A stretch of 64,000 nt of DNA from Kappaphycus alvarezii (Eukaryota > Rhodophyta > Florideophyceae > Gigartinales > Solieriaceae). Below are positions 9,329 to 18,858 of the stretch, one piece after another; the stretch's first letter is position 1; every line of letters begins with the position of its first letter. The notes beneath the pieces are model-generated. The model had not been told where the DNA came from. It worked only from the letters and a program-made list of their open reading frames with translations, and ran no database searches. The stretch is from positions 275,596 through 339,595 of the forward strand of contig NADL03000552.1 of NCBI GenBank assembly GCA_002205965.3, read 5' to 3'. The position numbers and the translations under genes are program-made.

Positions 9329-9415
9329 AGGTATTACTGGGCACCCGGTAGGATATTTCGGGCCGCAACCGACCATATTTTTCAAATATTAAATCACCCC
9401 ACATTTTCCGCCAAA
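9329..9415 (-). repeat. Type A terminal motif, copy 2
   Basis: Near-identical to 1-86: GAGGTATTACTGGGCACCC, GGATATTTCGGGCC, CCGACCATAT and an AT stretch ending CCCCACATTTTCC. It lies immediately before a LINE C-terminal fragment. Confidence 0.55.
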
Positions 9416-9429
9416 CGTAGAAGGTATGA

Positions 9430-9661
9430 ACCACTGCTCGCGACTGCTACTAGAGGGGGGCTTGTGCCTATCCCAATATCCACCCTCGGAGGCTGGCACC
9501 CAGACGCGTACGCGGTGCTAACTGATGTCGCGCGGAACGTGGCCGTTCGAGCGATGGAGACCTATGGGATGGTTAGAGCGGTGCTTACTCAAAGGCACGC
9601 TGCTGCGGCCGTCATGTCCAACGCGGCATGCCTGCTCGCCGGCATTGAGCCGGCTCTGTAA
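9430..9661 (+). pseudogene. LINE C-terminal fragment (STLGGWHPDA family), sense copy
   Basis: The frame reads VPIPISTLGGWHPDAYAV, then ARNVAVRAMETYG, then LTQRHAAAAVMSNA and stops at 9659-9661. The same C-terminus is on the minus strand at 9840-10229 and 11276-11349. This pattern, a TLGGWH-type motif with a trailing QRH..A..MSNA helix, is the end of LINE polyproteins that follows the zinc knuckle and endonuclease domain. The upstream polyprotein is missing. Confidence 0.65.
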
Positions 9662-9727
9662 GCAAGGTCATTTACTGTAGTGGTACTCATCAGCGACGAC
9701 TTGTCCCGCATAACGCACTAGCCGCGT

Positions 9728-9845
9728 GGATATAACCGACCACATCTTCCATGCATTAAAATAACCCAACATTTCCCCCACATTTTCCCCCGTACATGTA
9801 TCCTGCGAATAGGGGGAAATTTTTGGGGTACTTTGCTGATTAGGG
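9728..9845. repeat. Back-to-back type B motifs
   Basis: A type B unit (ATAACCGACCACATCTTCC to CCCCC, 9728-9778) is followed by a second C-run and then, from about 9810, by AGGGGGAAATTTTTGGGGTA in the opposite orientation. The two ends are only about 35 bp apart, so this may be a collapsed miniature element. Confidence 0.45.
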
Positions 9846-10229
9846 GGCCGCATTTGACATGACGGCTGCTGCAGCGTGCCTTTGCATCAAAACCCCCCGA
9901 ACCTTTCCGTACGTCTCCAGTGCCCTCACAGCCTCGTTCCTTGCCACGTCATTTAGCACTGCACATGCATCCGGGTGCCAACCTCCAAGAGTGGAGATTG
10001 GCACAGGCACGAGCCTAGCTCTGGTGGAGGTCGCGATAAAGGATTGATATCTTCTCTGCTTTGCATTTCGCGCCGCATTCAGAGAGGACATCGGGTTGAA
10101 GGCCCTCACTCTTCTGTTGGAGGGAGCGAGGAGGATCACGAAGGTAACATCAAAAAGTCGGTCCCTTCCGTCTCCAGTGCGACATGAAGCAGTATGCTGC
10201 AATGGAGTGCCATCTGCGCCTGCCGCCAT
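9846..10229 (-). pseudogene. LINE C-terminal fragment (STLGGWHPDA family), antisense copy
   Basis: On the minus strand the frame carries FDVTF, an LNAARNAKQRRYQ lysine/arginine-rich stretch, VPVPISTLGGWHPDA and QRHAAAAVMSNAAP. It extends further upstream than the sense copy at 9430-9661 and the two differ at scattered positions, so they are separate insertions in inverted orientation about 200 bp apart. FDVTF corresponds to the AYDVTVTS region of the fragment at 472-918. Confidence 0.65.
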
Positions 10230-10249
10230 ATTTCATGAACATCTCCAAG

Positions 10250-10305
10250 AGAGGAAAAGTTTGGATGTTTTACTCCTGAAAGATATATTCGATGTATCCT
10301 AAAGT
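10250..10305 (-). repeat. Type C terminal motif, diverged
   Basis: AAGTTTGGATGTTTTACTCC followed by TGAAAGATATATTCGATGTATCC resembles the reverse complement of the copies at 12485 and 18766. Confidence 0.4.
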
Positions 10306-11180
10306 TTGACAGACAGCCTCACTGCCATACAATTCTCTGTTACCGTAAATGAACCCGACGTTCCTGCAATTAACGAATGTAACGTGGAATTTTTGTAAGA
10401 TGTACCGTAGTATGTTACCCAGGTCTTTGCAATGAGTAAAGATCCTTATCTTATCTCTTGGTGTAGGGGTATATTTTCTGAACTGCCGGTAGAGGTATTG
10501 TACATGAGGTATACTTATTGCACCACCTCGCCCACCCCTCCTTCAAATCGCACCATCGCCTCAGCGCTCCTGTGGTGCCCTAGCGCGCTGAAACCCAATC
10601 CACTCCTCTCCTCTTGATCTCGTTGAAACCTACACCACCTGTCAAATATTCCTGCCAAAGGTGCCGAAATATGCTGGCTGCCACCCCAGTCTCAACTCCC
10701 TCTGTGTGTTCACGGCGCCTCAAGTTGCCTCTGACTCCCCAATGCTACTCTCGCAGCTGAATCGCTTATCGCCCCCTCTCAAATTACGCTATCAACTAGT
10801 CATGAATTGCATGGGACGTATTGGTACCAAGGTGGGTGTCATGTACACTTTATAATGCGCGTTTGAAAGGCGGCTGGTCGTGAACCAAAAGGAGGAAAGT
10901 CGGCGTTGATCGAGGACCTGCTCCGGAATGTGGCAGATGTTTTGCTGCACTTTGCGATAACCCTTGGCCGGGAGTACTCTAGCAAATAAGTTTTATTGGA
11001 CGAATAGAGTTTACAGTTCCATGAGAGAGGACTCTTTTTGAATGACTGAATGTTACGTAGATAGAAACGTTAGAAATGTTACGTGGATAGAAAAAGATGC
11101 TGCGTGCGTGTTGCAAAGACTACACGAGGGTGAGAGCCCAACATGCACAGAATATTTTTTCTGGTCGCTGAATGCTTTGA
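10306..11180. other. Intergenic, no gene recognised
   Basis: No domain, repeat partner or convincing ORF. A short duplication of GTTACGTRGATAGAAA occurs at about 11052 and 11079. Confidence 0.35.
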
Positions 11181-11183
11181 CAA

Positions 11184-11276
11184 GGGGGGGAAATGTGGGG
11201 TGATTTAATAGAAAATATGGTCGGTTTTGGCCCGGAATTTCCTACAGGGTGCCCAGTGATACCTCTAAAATTACCC
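11184..11276 (+). repeat. Type A terminal motif, copy 3 (inverted)
   Basis: GGGGGGGAAATGTGGGGTGA, ATATGGTCGG and GGGTGCCCAGT are the reverse complement of copies 1 and 2. It abuts the LINE fragment at 11276-11349, just as copy 2 abuts one at 9430, so the motif may be linked to the LINE 3' end. Confidence 0.55.
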
Positions 11277-11349
11277 TAAAAAGCCGGTTCAAGACCCCCC
11301 AGCAGGCAGGCTGATTTGGACATTACTGCCGCGGCAGCGTGCCTCTGAG
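11276..11349 (-). pseudogene. LINE C-terminal fragment (STLGGWHPDA family), short copy
   Basis: On the minus strand only the last 24 codons survive: LTQRHAAAAVMSKSACL and a GLEPAF end with TAG at 11276-11278. It matches the end of the sense copy at 9661. Confidence 0.6.
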
Positions 11350-11422
11350 TAAGTGGTGGTGGTAGATCTTTAAGTGTCGTACAATGTCGCACAGAAGCGT
11401 GCGGAGGGTATTCATAAATTAA

Positions 11423-11561
11423 CTACGGATGCGGGCGGCGGGTAGAAACCTGTCGCGCCTGCATTATTTGGAGGCTAAATGCAAAACGGGTAACGAAGTC
11501 GCGGAGCTCCTGTTGAGGGGAGGAACCGCGACGGGAAGCAGCGAAGGAAGCAAGGCGACTG
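11423..11561 (-). pseudogene. LINE C-terminal fragment (PVGIDIYGAL family), copy 2
   Basis: The minus-strand frame reads LASFAASRRGSSPQQE, then FVTRFAFSLQIMQAR and a stop at 11423-11425. It is almost identical to 1005-1145, including about 75 bp of 3' untranslated sequence down to 11345. It is truncated upstream at 11561, close to the solo LTR at 11618. Confidence 0.65.
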
Positions 11562-11617
11562 AGTATGTACCGTACGGACTTAGGGGTTTTAGTTTTGACA
11601 AGAGATGTGATGTGCGC

Positions 11618-12330
11618 AAATTCGCGCACGAAAAAAAATCTAGATGAGGACCATGATTGTATACAGTATCGGAATTGGGAAGATATTTTTACAGTTTTTG
11701 AATTTGCAAGATATTTTTAATTTGGGTGAGTGTGGCAAATTCGTCGGCTGATTTTTTTCATTTTAGGACACGCTGTCATAGTAGATGTCAGTACAGTTCC
11801 AGGTTGTGGGTGATACGACAAGTAGCTCTGAAAGGTCTATATAATGGCCACATCAATTCCCACCCCTGGCCGATGGCTGGCTGGCATGGGTATGGCACCT
11901 AGATATTTACCTTGAGGAAATATCTTCTAATAGTCTCTCTGGTTCACACGATTACCGTGAATACATTTTATGGTTATTAGTATGTTTGTTTGAGACTTTT
12001 GGGGTAGCCAAAAGTCTATATAAGCCGAGTAAACTGCTTCCTTTAGTGGAGGTGAAGCAAGTTGGCAGACAACTTCAAGCCAAGTCCCGAGTAGTAGGAA
12101 GTTGAGAGTCAACTTCAGACCCAAGAACACTTTTTCTTACGCTGGTCGCAGAGCGTCAGTGGTAGACTCTGCCCCTTTTATACTTGCTTGTAGCTTCCTC
12201 AACTCTCTTCTATATACACTCCCTTTTGTTCGTTCAACAATACCACGGCAGCACTTTTGTCGCTCGCAACACCTCCTTCTCAGGGTAATTGGTTCTGAGG
12301 ATCTCTTCCCCCGCCGATTTACCCCTATCA
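11618..12330 (+). mobile_element. Solo gypsy LTR (LTR-A) with AGATG target duplication
   Basis: A 713-bp LTR starting TGATGTGCGC and ending CCCCTATCA. It is flanked by AGATG at 11613-11617 and 12331-12335, a 5-bp target duplication, which shows a complete insertion reduced to one LTR by recombination. It closely matches the LTRs at 35238-35950 and 41856-42574. A CTATATAAG box at about 12017 is a plausible TATA element. A short inverted repeat (TGTGCGC...GCGCACG) lies at its very start. Confidence 0.9.
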
Positions 12331-12484
12331 AGATGTATGAGAATTGCGGTTTACCTGTTAAGAATTTTACAGGTGCGAGACACGTGTACAGGTCGGCGAC
12401 AAGAATTCTAGAGAGGCTATTCGACTCGGCCTCATTTCCAAACTCTCCATTACACACAGACGTGTTCCTTCCCCATTACTGTGT

Positions 12485-12576
12485 CGGTATACCCTTTTTG
12501 AGTCGATTGTGGTTGTCTGGAAAACCATGGGATAGATCGGATATATCTTCCAAGAGTAAAACACCCAAACGTTCCC
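12485..12576 (+). repeat. Type C terminal motif
   Basis: GAGTCGATTGTGGTTGTCTG through ATCTTCCAAGAGTAAAACACC to a CCCCC end. It is nearly identical to 18766-18858 and more distant from 45840-45932. Confidence 0.55.
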
Positions 12577-12652
12577 CCTGGAGACGGAACGGAATTAAAA
12601 ATCTTTACAAGTTCTAAAGCATGAAGGTGTGCGGAGAGTATTCAGAGATCAA

Positions 12653-12945
12653 CTAAGCAGGCAGGCGCCGGGTCGCAACCTGTCACGCCTGCATCAATTG
12701 GAGGCTAACTGCAAAGCGAGTAACGAAGTCGCAAAGTTCTTGGTGAGGAGAACCAAGACGCGAAGCAGCGAAGGAAGCGAGGGGTCGGAAAAATTTCTGG
12801 CCCTCGTCACGCATGGCTTCATAGATATCAATCCCGATAGCGGAAAGGAATATATCCTGTTGGTGGCTGTGATCGCCGTAATAGCGATGTTTCTCGCGCT
12901 CTGCGAGTGTTACGGCAGCGCCTGCGGAACCTGTACTTTTGGAGA
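12653..12945 (-). pseudogene. LINE C-terminal fragment (PVGIDIYGAL family), copy 3
   Basis: The minus-strand frame starts near 12945 with AGAAVTLAEREKHRYYGD, continues IGIDIYEAM, LASFAASRLGS and FVTRFAVSLQLMQA, and ends at 12653-12655 with one internal TGA. It extends further upstream than copies 1 and 2 and shows the Lys/Arg-Tyr segment that precedes the GIDIYGA block in this family. It is clearly older than the other two copies. Confidence 0.65.
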
Positions 12946-13029
12946 TGTGGCGGTGAGCAGAAGAAAGGGCAATACGGCAACATCACTTCAGTAAAGACCA
13001 TAGGCACCCGGAATGTAGACGTTTATTCG

Positions 13030-14130
13030 TAATGGACGGGGCTCTTAATGAACTTCCACTGCAGCTATCTCCGACGTCTGTTACGTTTCCTCCCTCCTTT
13101 CTATGCTTCCCCTTTTCCCCAATCTTTGCGGTCGCGCCTTTCCTATCCTGCAATATATCCGAGAACCCCTGCAAAACGCGCAGCACAATTACCATATTCC
13201 GGGTCATCTTCAACTTACGGCCATTTCTAGTAGCCTATCTACCTCATCGCTGGCTCTGTTCCCTGATTTTCAGACTGGAGCTGCGCATGCAATCATGCGC
13301 CACACGTATGCTACTGTTTCGTCCTCGCTCTGCTCTATTACAACTGTAGGACCTACTCATCGTCGCCACCTTGCTTCAGTCGCTGCTTCCCACGCCTCTC
13401 GTCCATTCCTTGAGCTCCTTCAAATTCGCCTTGGCACTCGTGCAGCCCCTGCAATATGGCGCGCTTCCATTCGAATGCGGCTTGGTGTCTCTCTCTTTTT
13501 CGGCCCCCAACCCTGTGATTTCTGTACCTCCGCCAACTTCCGTGTCCTTCCTCTGCTAGAAGTTCACGGCCATCACACGTCTATCTGCCAATGTGCTGAT
13601 GGATCCACTCGAGACACAACTGCCTTCGCGACCATTTACTTCCGAACTCTCCCACGTCTCCATTGGAATTCGCCCCATGCACAAATGGGAATTTCCGCAG
13701 GACCGCGACCTCCCTTCTCCCTCCTGTCGTCAACTTGATTTCTACATTTACGATCCTCAATTACCTCCCACCCCACAGTGCTTCGACTTTACCATTATTA
13801 TTCCCCACTCTGCCCTCTACTCCAATTTACGGAGTTTCGACCCCTTTCCCGCCTTCCTCATGTCTTAACAGTCCAAAAATCGCCGGTAGTAGGCCCTTTG
13901 TCAGGAACTATCCATCGACTTCCATCCGTTTGCCTTCAACATCTACGGCTCAGCTGGACCTGGGACCGACAAGGGCGTCTCTTTCATCGCAAATTGCGTC
14001 GCTTCCCCCCGCAGCACCAACCCAGTAGCCGACCGCACACGAATCTTTTACATTTTTGCTCCTTTGTTCAACAGCGCACCGCCCTGACAGACAACTGTCG
14101 GCTTCCGGACCATTCTGTGACTCGCTAGTT
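13030..14130 (+). pseudogene. Decayed LINE, zinc-knuckle and C-terminal region
   Basis: GC-rich sequence with three overlapping plus-strand frames that must be combined. Recognisable pieces are RMRLGVSLFFGPQPCDFC, then HGHHTSIC and RDTTAF, a CxxC...HGHH...C knuckle near 13490-13620. This is the block that follows reverse transcriptase in endonuclease-type LINEs. Upstream pieces such as HLASVAASHASRPF fit the alanine-rich region between the thumb and the knuckle. No catalytic RT motif is seen. Different from the copies at 51-62 kb, so a third LINE lineage. Confidence 0.5.
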
Positions 14131-14212
14131 TTCCTGTTGGCGGGCCCCGGCCCTCTCCCTATTTATCTCTTAAAGTCTTGTCTGTCTTTGAAGGGGTCGA
14201 CTACGATACACC

Positions 14213-15000
14213 TGATAGGGATAAATAGCTTGAAGAAGAGGCACCCAGAACTTTTTACCACAAGGAGGTGTTTCAAGCGGTAAAAGTTCTACCATAATAT
14301 ATTTGAGCGAACAAAAAGAGTGAATGACGACGACAGTTGAGAGGGTTACGAGTGTGTATTAAAGGGACAAGGTCTACCATTTATGTTCTGTGACCAGCGT
14401 AAAAAAACGTTTCTTGGGTCTGAAGTTGACTCTTAGCTTCCCAACTACTTGGGACTTGAATTGAAGTTGTCTGCTAGGTTTCTTTCCCTTCACAATAGGA
14501 AGTATTTTAATCATCTTGTATAGACATTTTGACTAACCTTAAAGTCCCAAATAAACGTACTAAGTACCACAAAATACATCAAATGGAGTCGGGTCAACGA
14601 GAAAAACTAAAGAAGATATTATCATAATAAATATCTAGATTTACTCCTCAAAAATCTTAGGTCTCGAGATCAAAGCCAAACATTTCCACCAAAATATCAT
14701 TATCCGCAATGCAGTCCATAAATATTACTTTAAGTATTTCACAGCTTCTTTGATCTCCAACTGCAATATATAGGTCATCAAAATATCCTTATTCTGGTAC
14801 ATGGTCAGTTTCTCTGGGCATCCCTTCCAACTTCCTCACATACAGTTTCAAACTCCCGCAATAATTGGCACCTGAGCACTACCTATGACCGCGCAGCAAC
14901 GATAATGTACAATGCAGAGCATCCCTCTAAAAATACTTGGAAATGAATTTGGCAATTCAGTTCGAGAGTAGCTAGCACAGCACGCCGACTGAGCCAGCGC
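14213..15000 (-). mobile_element. LTR-B, copy 2 (antisense)
   Basis: Reading the minus strand, the sequence ends in ATCCCTATCA at 14213 and carries the shared R/U5 block (CAACTTCAGACCCAAGAA, TTGCTTGAAACACC-type words) over about 14213-14560. Upstream lies the U3 ORF relic. The 5' boundary is not clear. A sense LTR-B follows at 15.6-16.8 kb, so the two are head to head. Confidence 0.55.
14653..14800 (-). pseudogene. LTR-B U3 acidic protein relic, copy 2
   Basis: The minus-strand frame reads GYFDDLYIAVGDQ, then MDCIADNDILVEMFGFDLET and a stop. This aligns without gaps to the C-terminus of the ORF at 4036-4596 (MDILEELFGSDLE). The acidic middle and N-terminus are not recognisable here. Confidence 0.5.
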
Positions 15001-15137
15001 AGCATGACATTTCAGCCAGCACAGAAATACTTTTTAAGTTCGCCGTTTTTGCTCATATAAAAACCACCAATGGTTTCAGATGATCCAGCTCTCGTAAAAC
15101 CCAAACAAATGGCCAACATTGCATCGCATATGAAGAG

Positions 15138-15527
15138 TTGCATGTAAAAAGGCTGCACACTCCTTGGATACCAGATGTTCTACTAGACACCTGCGATGTT
15201 ATTAATGCTCTTTTTGATAAACGTTCCCAGTATTTCCACGATAAAAAGACTCCACAGCCAGTGGAACTCTTTCTACTAACTACCGTTTTCGACCGATTAC
15301 TGAAGATGAGGTCCTTGGTGATCTCAGGGTATTTAGACTGGGACCCTCTCCTGGAGGCAAATCTAAAAAAAATTTCCTATGGTATAATTTCTATGATTTA
15401 TGTTAGCATAAATCCGGTCTTTTCCCCAAATTTTTGTTTCCCTCAACCAGAGATTCATCCTTGGACCTTCTATCAACCCATTGTTCTTATCATTTCTTTT
15501 AGAAAAGAACGTCAGTTTTCTTTATAA
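15138..15527 (+). CDS. Unrecognised 129-residue ORF upstream of an LTR-B
   Basis: An open frame in AT-rich DNA. No domain is recognised, there is no second copy in the window, and the second half is Phe/Ile-rich low complexity. It occupies the position that the H3-tail-like ORF has relative to LTR-B copy 1, but I see no sequence similarity between the two. It may be a chance frame in decayed element DNA. Confidence 0.2.
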   Translation: MHVKRLHTPWIPDVLLDTCDVINALFDKRSQYFHDKKTPQPVELFLLTTVFDRLLKMRSLVISGYLDWDPLLEANLKKISYGIISMIYVSINPVFSPNFCFPQPEIHPWTFYQPIVLIISFRKERQFSL

Positions 15528-15559
15528 ACCTAAATTCACAATAGGGATTTTTTGTTTTA

Positions 15560-16801
15560 TTTTTGAAGAATTGGCCCTCCTTTTTCAAAAAGAATTTTTT
15601 TTGACTCGCGATCCACTTTATTTTCCAAAGTCAGTTCCGATATTATGTGAAGCAGATTTTTAACTATTGCCCCAAAAATGTGAATTAAAGTCCCTTTAAC
15701 TGCCTGGTACTTTTTATTAGCCAACGTCAATGAAAGGTTTCGAAGAATGAACCTATTTAAGTTCGATAGACAAGCCCTTAAGCAACAACTCTGCCATCAA
15801 CAACTTCATTACCTCAGGCACTATGACCTAAACCTGAATAATCTGAGCCCGCCCATCACCAGAACAAATAATGCAAAGGCCGCCGTCCAATCTACGACCA
15901 GACTTTGATGGAAAATCAGCCAGCTGACGGCGGGGAATACTGCAGATTGTTGGAATGGGAACCGTTTTGGCAGTAGATCAGCAGTCAATAGGGGATTAGA
16001 TACAGGACGCAGACAAATCAGAGGAGGCAGAGGAGGCAGAGGTGGAAGAATGAACAGGAGAGCCTGTTATGGATGAGGCAGATACGAAGGTAAACGAGGC
16101 GGACTGAGTGGATCAACGGAAGCCACAGTTGTACAGCCATGGGGGAGTTGCTGTGGACGAAAGGGGGGAGAGTGAGGATATAAAAGTATTCTCGGCACCT
16201 TGATTGGGGATATAGCGGAGTTTGAGGGTTTGAGGAGGGATCGAAGGACCTTGGTATGTCTGAGGAGTCTATTAATCATTATGGGACGTTCGAAGAAATT
16301 TGTAGGGGCTGCATTTACGATATGGATCTTATGGAGGTATTTTTTGGCTTTGACTTCAGGGAAAAAGATTCAGGAGTAGATTTAAATTTTTATTTTGATT
16401 GTAGTTACGGTTTTCCACAAGATTCACTTTATTGCTCTTTTTATTGTATTACTATTTTTGTTTGTGATTTAAGGGTCAGGCAAAAGTCTGTATAAGCTAA
16501 TAAACCTTACTATTTTACGAGATTGAAGACAAAATTAGGGGATGATCTCAAGCAAAGTCCCAGAATTTTTCGAAACTGAAATGAATCTTTTGCTTTCGGA
16601 AGCGTTTCTCTTACATTTGTCCCAGAGAAAAAGTGGTAGACCTTGTTCCTTCTTTACGTACTGATATCCTCTTAAACTATAATCCTTAATCTTTTCGTCT
16701 ATTTATACAACTATATTTTTCAGCTCTCTTGTCGCTTGCAACAAGTCCGTTCTCGGATCATCGTTTTTGACAATCTCCTTCTCGGTGAATTATTCATATC
16801 A
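15560..16801 (+). mobile_element. LTR-B, copy 3 (sense)
   Basis: The right end is TTATTCATATCA at 16801. The R/U5 block is recognisable from about 16455 (AAAAGTCTGTATAAGCTAAT, GTGGTAGACCTTG, TCGCTTGCAACA). A U3 ORF relic lies at about 16019-16380. Diverged from copy 1. The left boundary is approximate, set by similarity to 45340-45440 on the minus strand. Confidence 0.5.
16019..16380 (+). pseudogene. LTR-B U3 acidic protein relic, copy 3
   Basis: Two pieces remain: an acidic stretch near 16020-16100 (SEEAEEAEVEE) and, from 16256, INHYGTFEEICRGCIYDMDL followed by MEVFFGFDF, equivalent to SYEPFADICSDC and the MDILEELFGSD end of copy 1. The frame runs past the usual stop. Conserved cysteine spacing (CxxC) supports homology. 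Confidence 0.5.
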
Positions 16802-16829
16802 AACTCACGACCGAGAACTCTTCCAGTCA

Positions 16830-17160
16830 TAGTTTGGACGAATTTCTAGATCATCTCGTCGAGGAACTTAGAGCCTATTGTGATATTGGAAGTGGGATCG
16901 CCGCGTGACGAGTAGCCTACGTCGCAGATGCGGAAGAACTTTCGGGTGAATTGCAGCGCCATCTCTCTATCCTCGAAGTGGACAGTTGTTTCCAGAAGGG
17001 GCTTAAAGGATTCGACTTTTTTTCATAAATTCTGCTGTATGAACGGTCGAGTCTACCGAGGCGTTGAGAAGACGATTTACCCCTGTATATACTTTATTTA
17101 GTACTGCTGCGCAAAGATCTTGGAAGATTGGCGGGGCGTCAGAAGAACACAAAGTATGTC
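16830..17160 (+). repeat. Diverged repeat with conserved reading frame, copy 1
   Basis: Sequence just inside LTR-B copy 3 that recurs at 22560-22740 plus 23295-23420. Both copies keep one frame containing LxVDSCFQxGLK (here HLSILEVDSCFQKGLKGF), so it was coding, probably an internal gypsy ORF. The protein is not recognised. Confidence 0.4.
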
Positions 17161-18765
17161 AATTTTTCTGGAACAGATGGAGGCCAGGGTCTGAAGCGCA
17201 TGACGATGGAAGAAACTCTACCGCTTGCAATACCTTGCTCTTATTTCGGATGATACATCCGTTGTTATGATACTGTAGTTGCAGTAGGAGGTATATTATG
17301 TCTCTGATGCCATCTTCGTTAGAGAAAATCAAATCAGATATTTTCAGAACGACGGGATACAGGAATATGTCGCAGAGCAGTCCCCTCAAGTTGTCGCCCT
17401 GTCGAGTTCCAACAAATCTTCCCATGGTCTTGGAGCCTACCCATATATGTGATGGCATTTTGGAGTAGCAATACTTTTACTATGGAAGAAGCTCGGAAAA
17501 CAGACCTTGCAATGACTGGAGGAACAAGAATCAGCTGCATAGGTTGATCGCATCGTTGAGTAATACGTAGAGCAATGCACAGTCTGCCCATTTTGGGAAT
17601 TTTTTTCAAAAATTTCCGCGTATTTTAGGAGTGGAAATGTAATATTAAGTGAATATTTTCTCGGATAAATTACCAGCTTGAACCCCCAACGCGACTCGCG
17701 GCCACTCATAAACGCAAGTATAACAATGGCGATTGCGTAAACCAACCCTAAGCACCGCATTCTCAATGCGGTTAGTCACGGCCAATTTTGACTTAGCAAA
17801 AGAGGAATTTTATTTCTAGGTAAGGCAGTTTTCGGCCTTTATAATCAAAATGTACTTCCCAAAGGGGGTTTACAGCTTAAAGTTTTCTAGATTTCATGGC
17901 TACTTTTCGAATGCATGGCCTTTTTTCGACACCAGAGAAGCTATTCGCCCAGCTTCCAGTGTTACGGAGTACTATTATTTTAATTCACATACCGAGTAGG
18001 TAAACATGTCGCAAATTTGTAAAAAACCATCAATTACCCTAGGTAAGAATTGTTCAGGGCAACCAAAGAGCTGGGATAGACGTGATTGGACAAGAAAGAG
18101 GAGTGTAAGCGGAAGAGAAGATACTACTCTAATAAGAAAATCTAAAGCGACAGGTTCTTGAACCTAGATTAGAAGCTAGAGAGCCGATTGCAAGTGTATG
18201 GTTCAAATTTGACTCCTAACTTTCCTTCCATCTCCTAAAGCAAGCACATTTTGCAGCTTACAAATAATTTTTATGTACTAAAATCTCGTACAAATTCCAA
18301 AAACCTTCAGAAAAGACAGGAATAGACTTCACGTTTTTGAAGCTAACTTTGTTAAAGATACCCGTTAGAAACTAAACAAATGTAATTTTCACAATCTTTT
18401 AATTCAGATCAGAACCTAATGATTACATCAAACCAACATAAGGATATGTTTAGTCTTTGCACATATCTGTAAACGTTTAGGGACTTCCCACCGCTTTTTG
18501 CAACGAGTAAAGTTCACCAAACGCTCTTTCAATGGATTCCTGGGCCAGAATAACCTGATCCATTCAATTCATCCAATTTCTTCTTTCATCTTCTACATGA
18601 GCCGGTTCTCCATCCATTTTTTCATCCCCGGACTCCCAGACTTCCTCTTCTTCTTACGCGCCTCCTCTTTTTGTATCTCGTAAAACAGATCTGGGGCCAC
18701 CCATATCTTCATTGGACTCATCTACTTTACCATAATCCTCCTATAATCCCCTCGCATAGTAATGT
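17161..18765. other. AT-rich degenerate DNA
   Basis: Only short frames on either strand, no domains and no clear repeat partner. Likely old, decayed element sequence. Confidence 0.35.
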
Positions 18766-18858
18766 ACCTTTATCCCATGAGTCGATTGTGGTTGTCTGGA
18801 AAACCATGGGATAGATCGGATATACCTTCCAAGAGTAAAACACCCAAACGTTTCCCCC
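18766..18858 (+). repeat. Type C terminal motif
   Basis: Nearly identical to 12485-12576 over the full 90 bp (GAGTCGATTGTGGTTGTCTG to a CCCCCC end) although the surrounding DNA is unrelated. That makes it one of the youngest-looking units in this region. Confidence 0.6.

Noticed and set aside
13778-14128. Separate Pro/Ser-rich plus-strand genes at 13.6-14.1 kb
   Set aside because: Three overlapping frames of a decayed LINE C-terminus; none is complete or conserved by itself.
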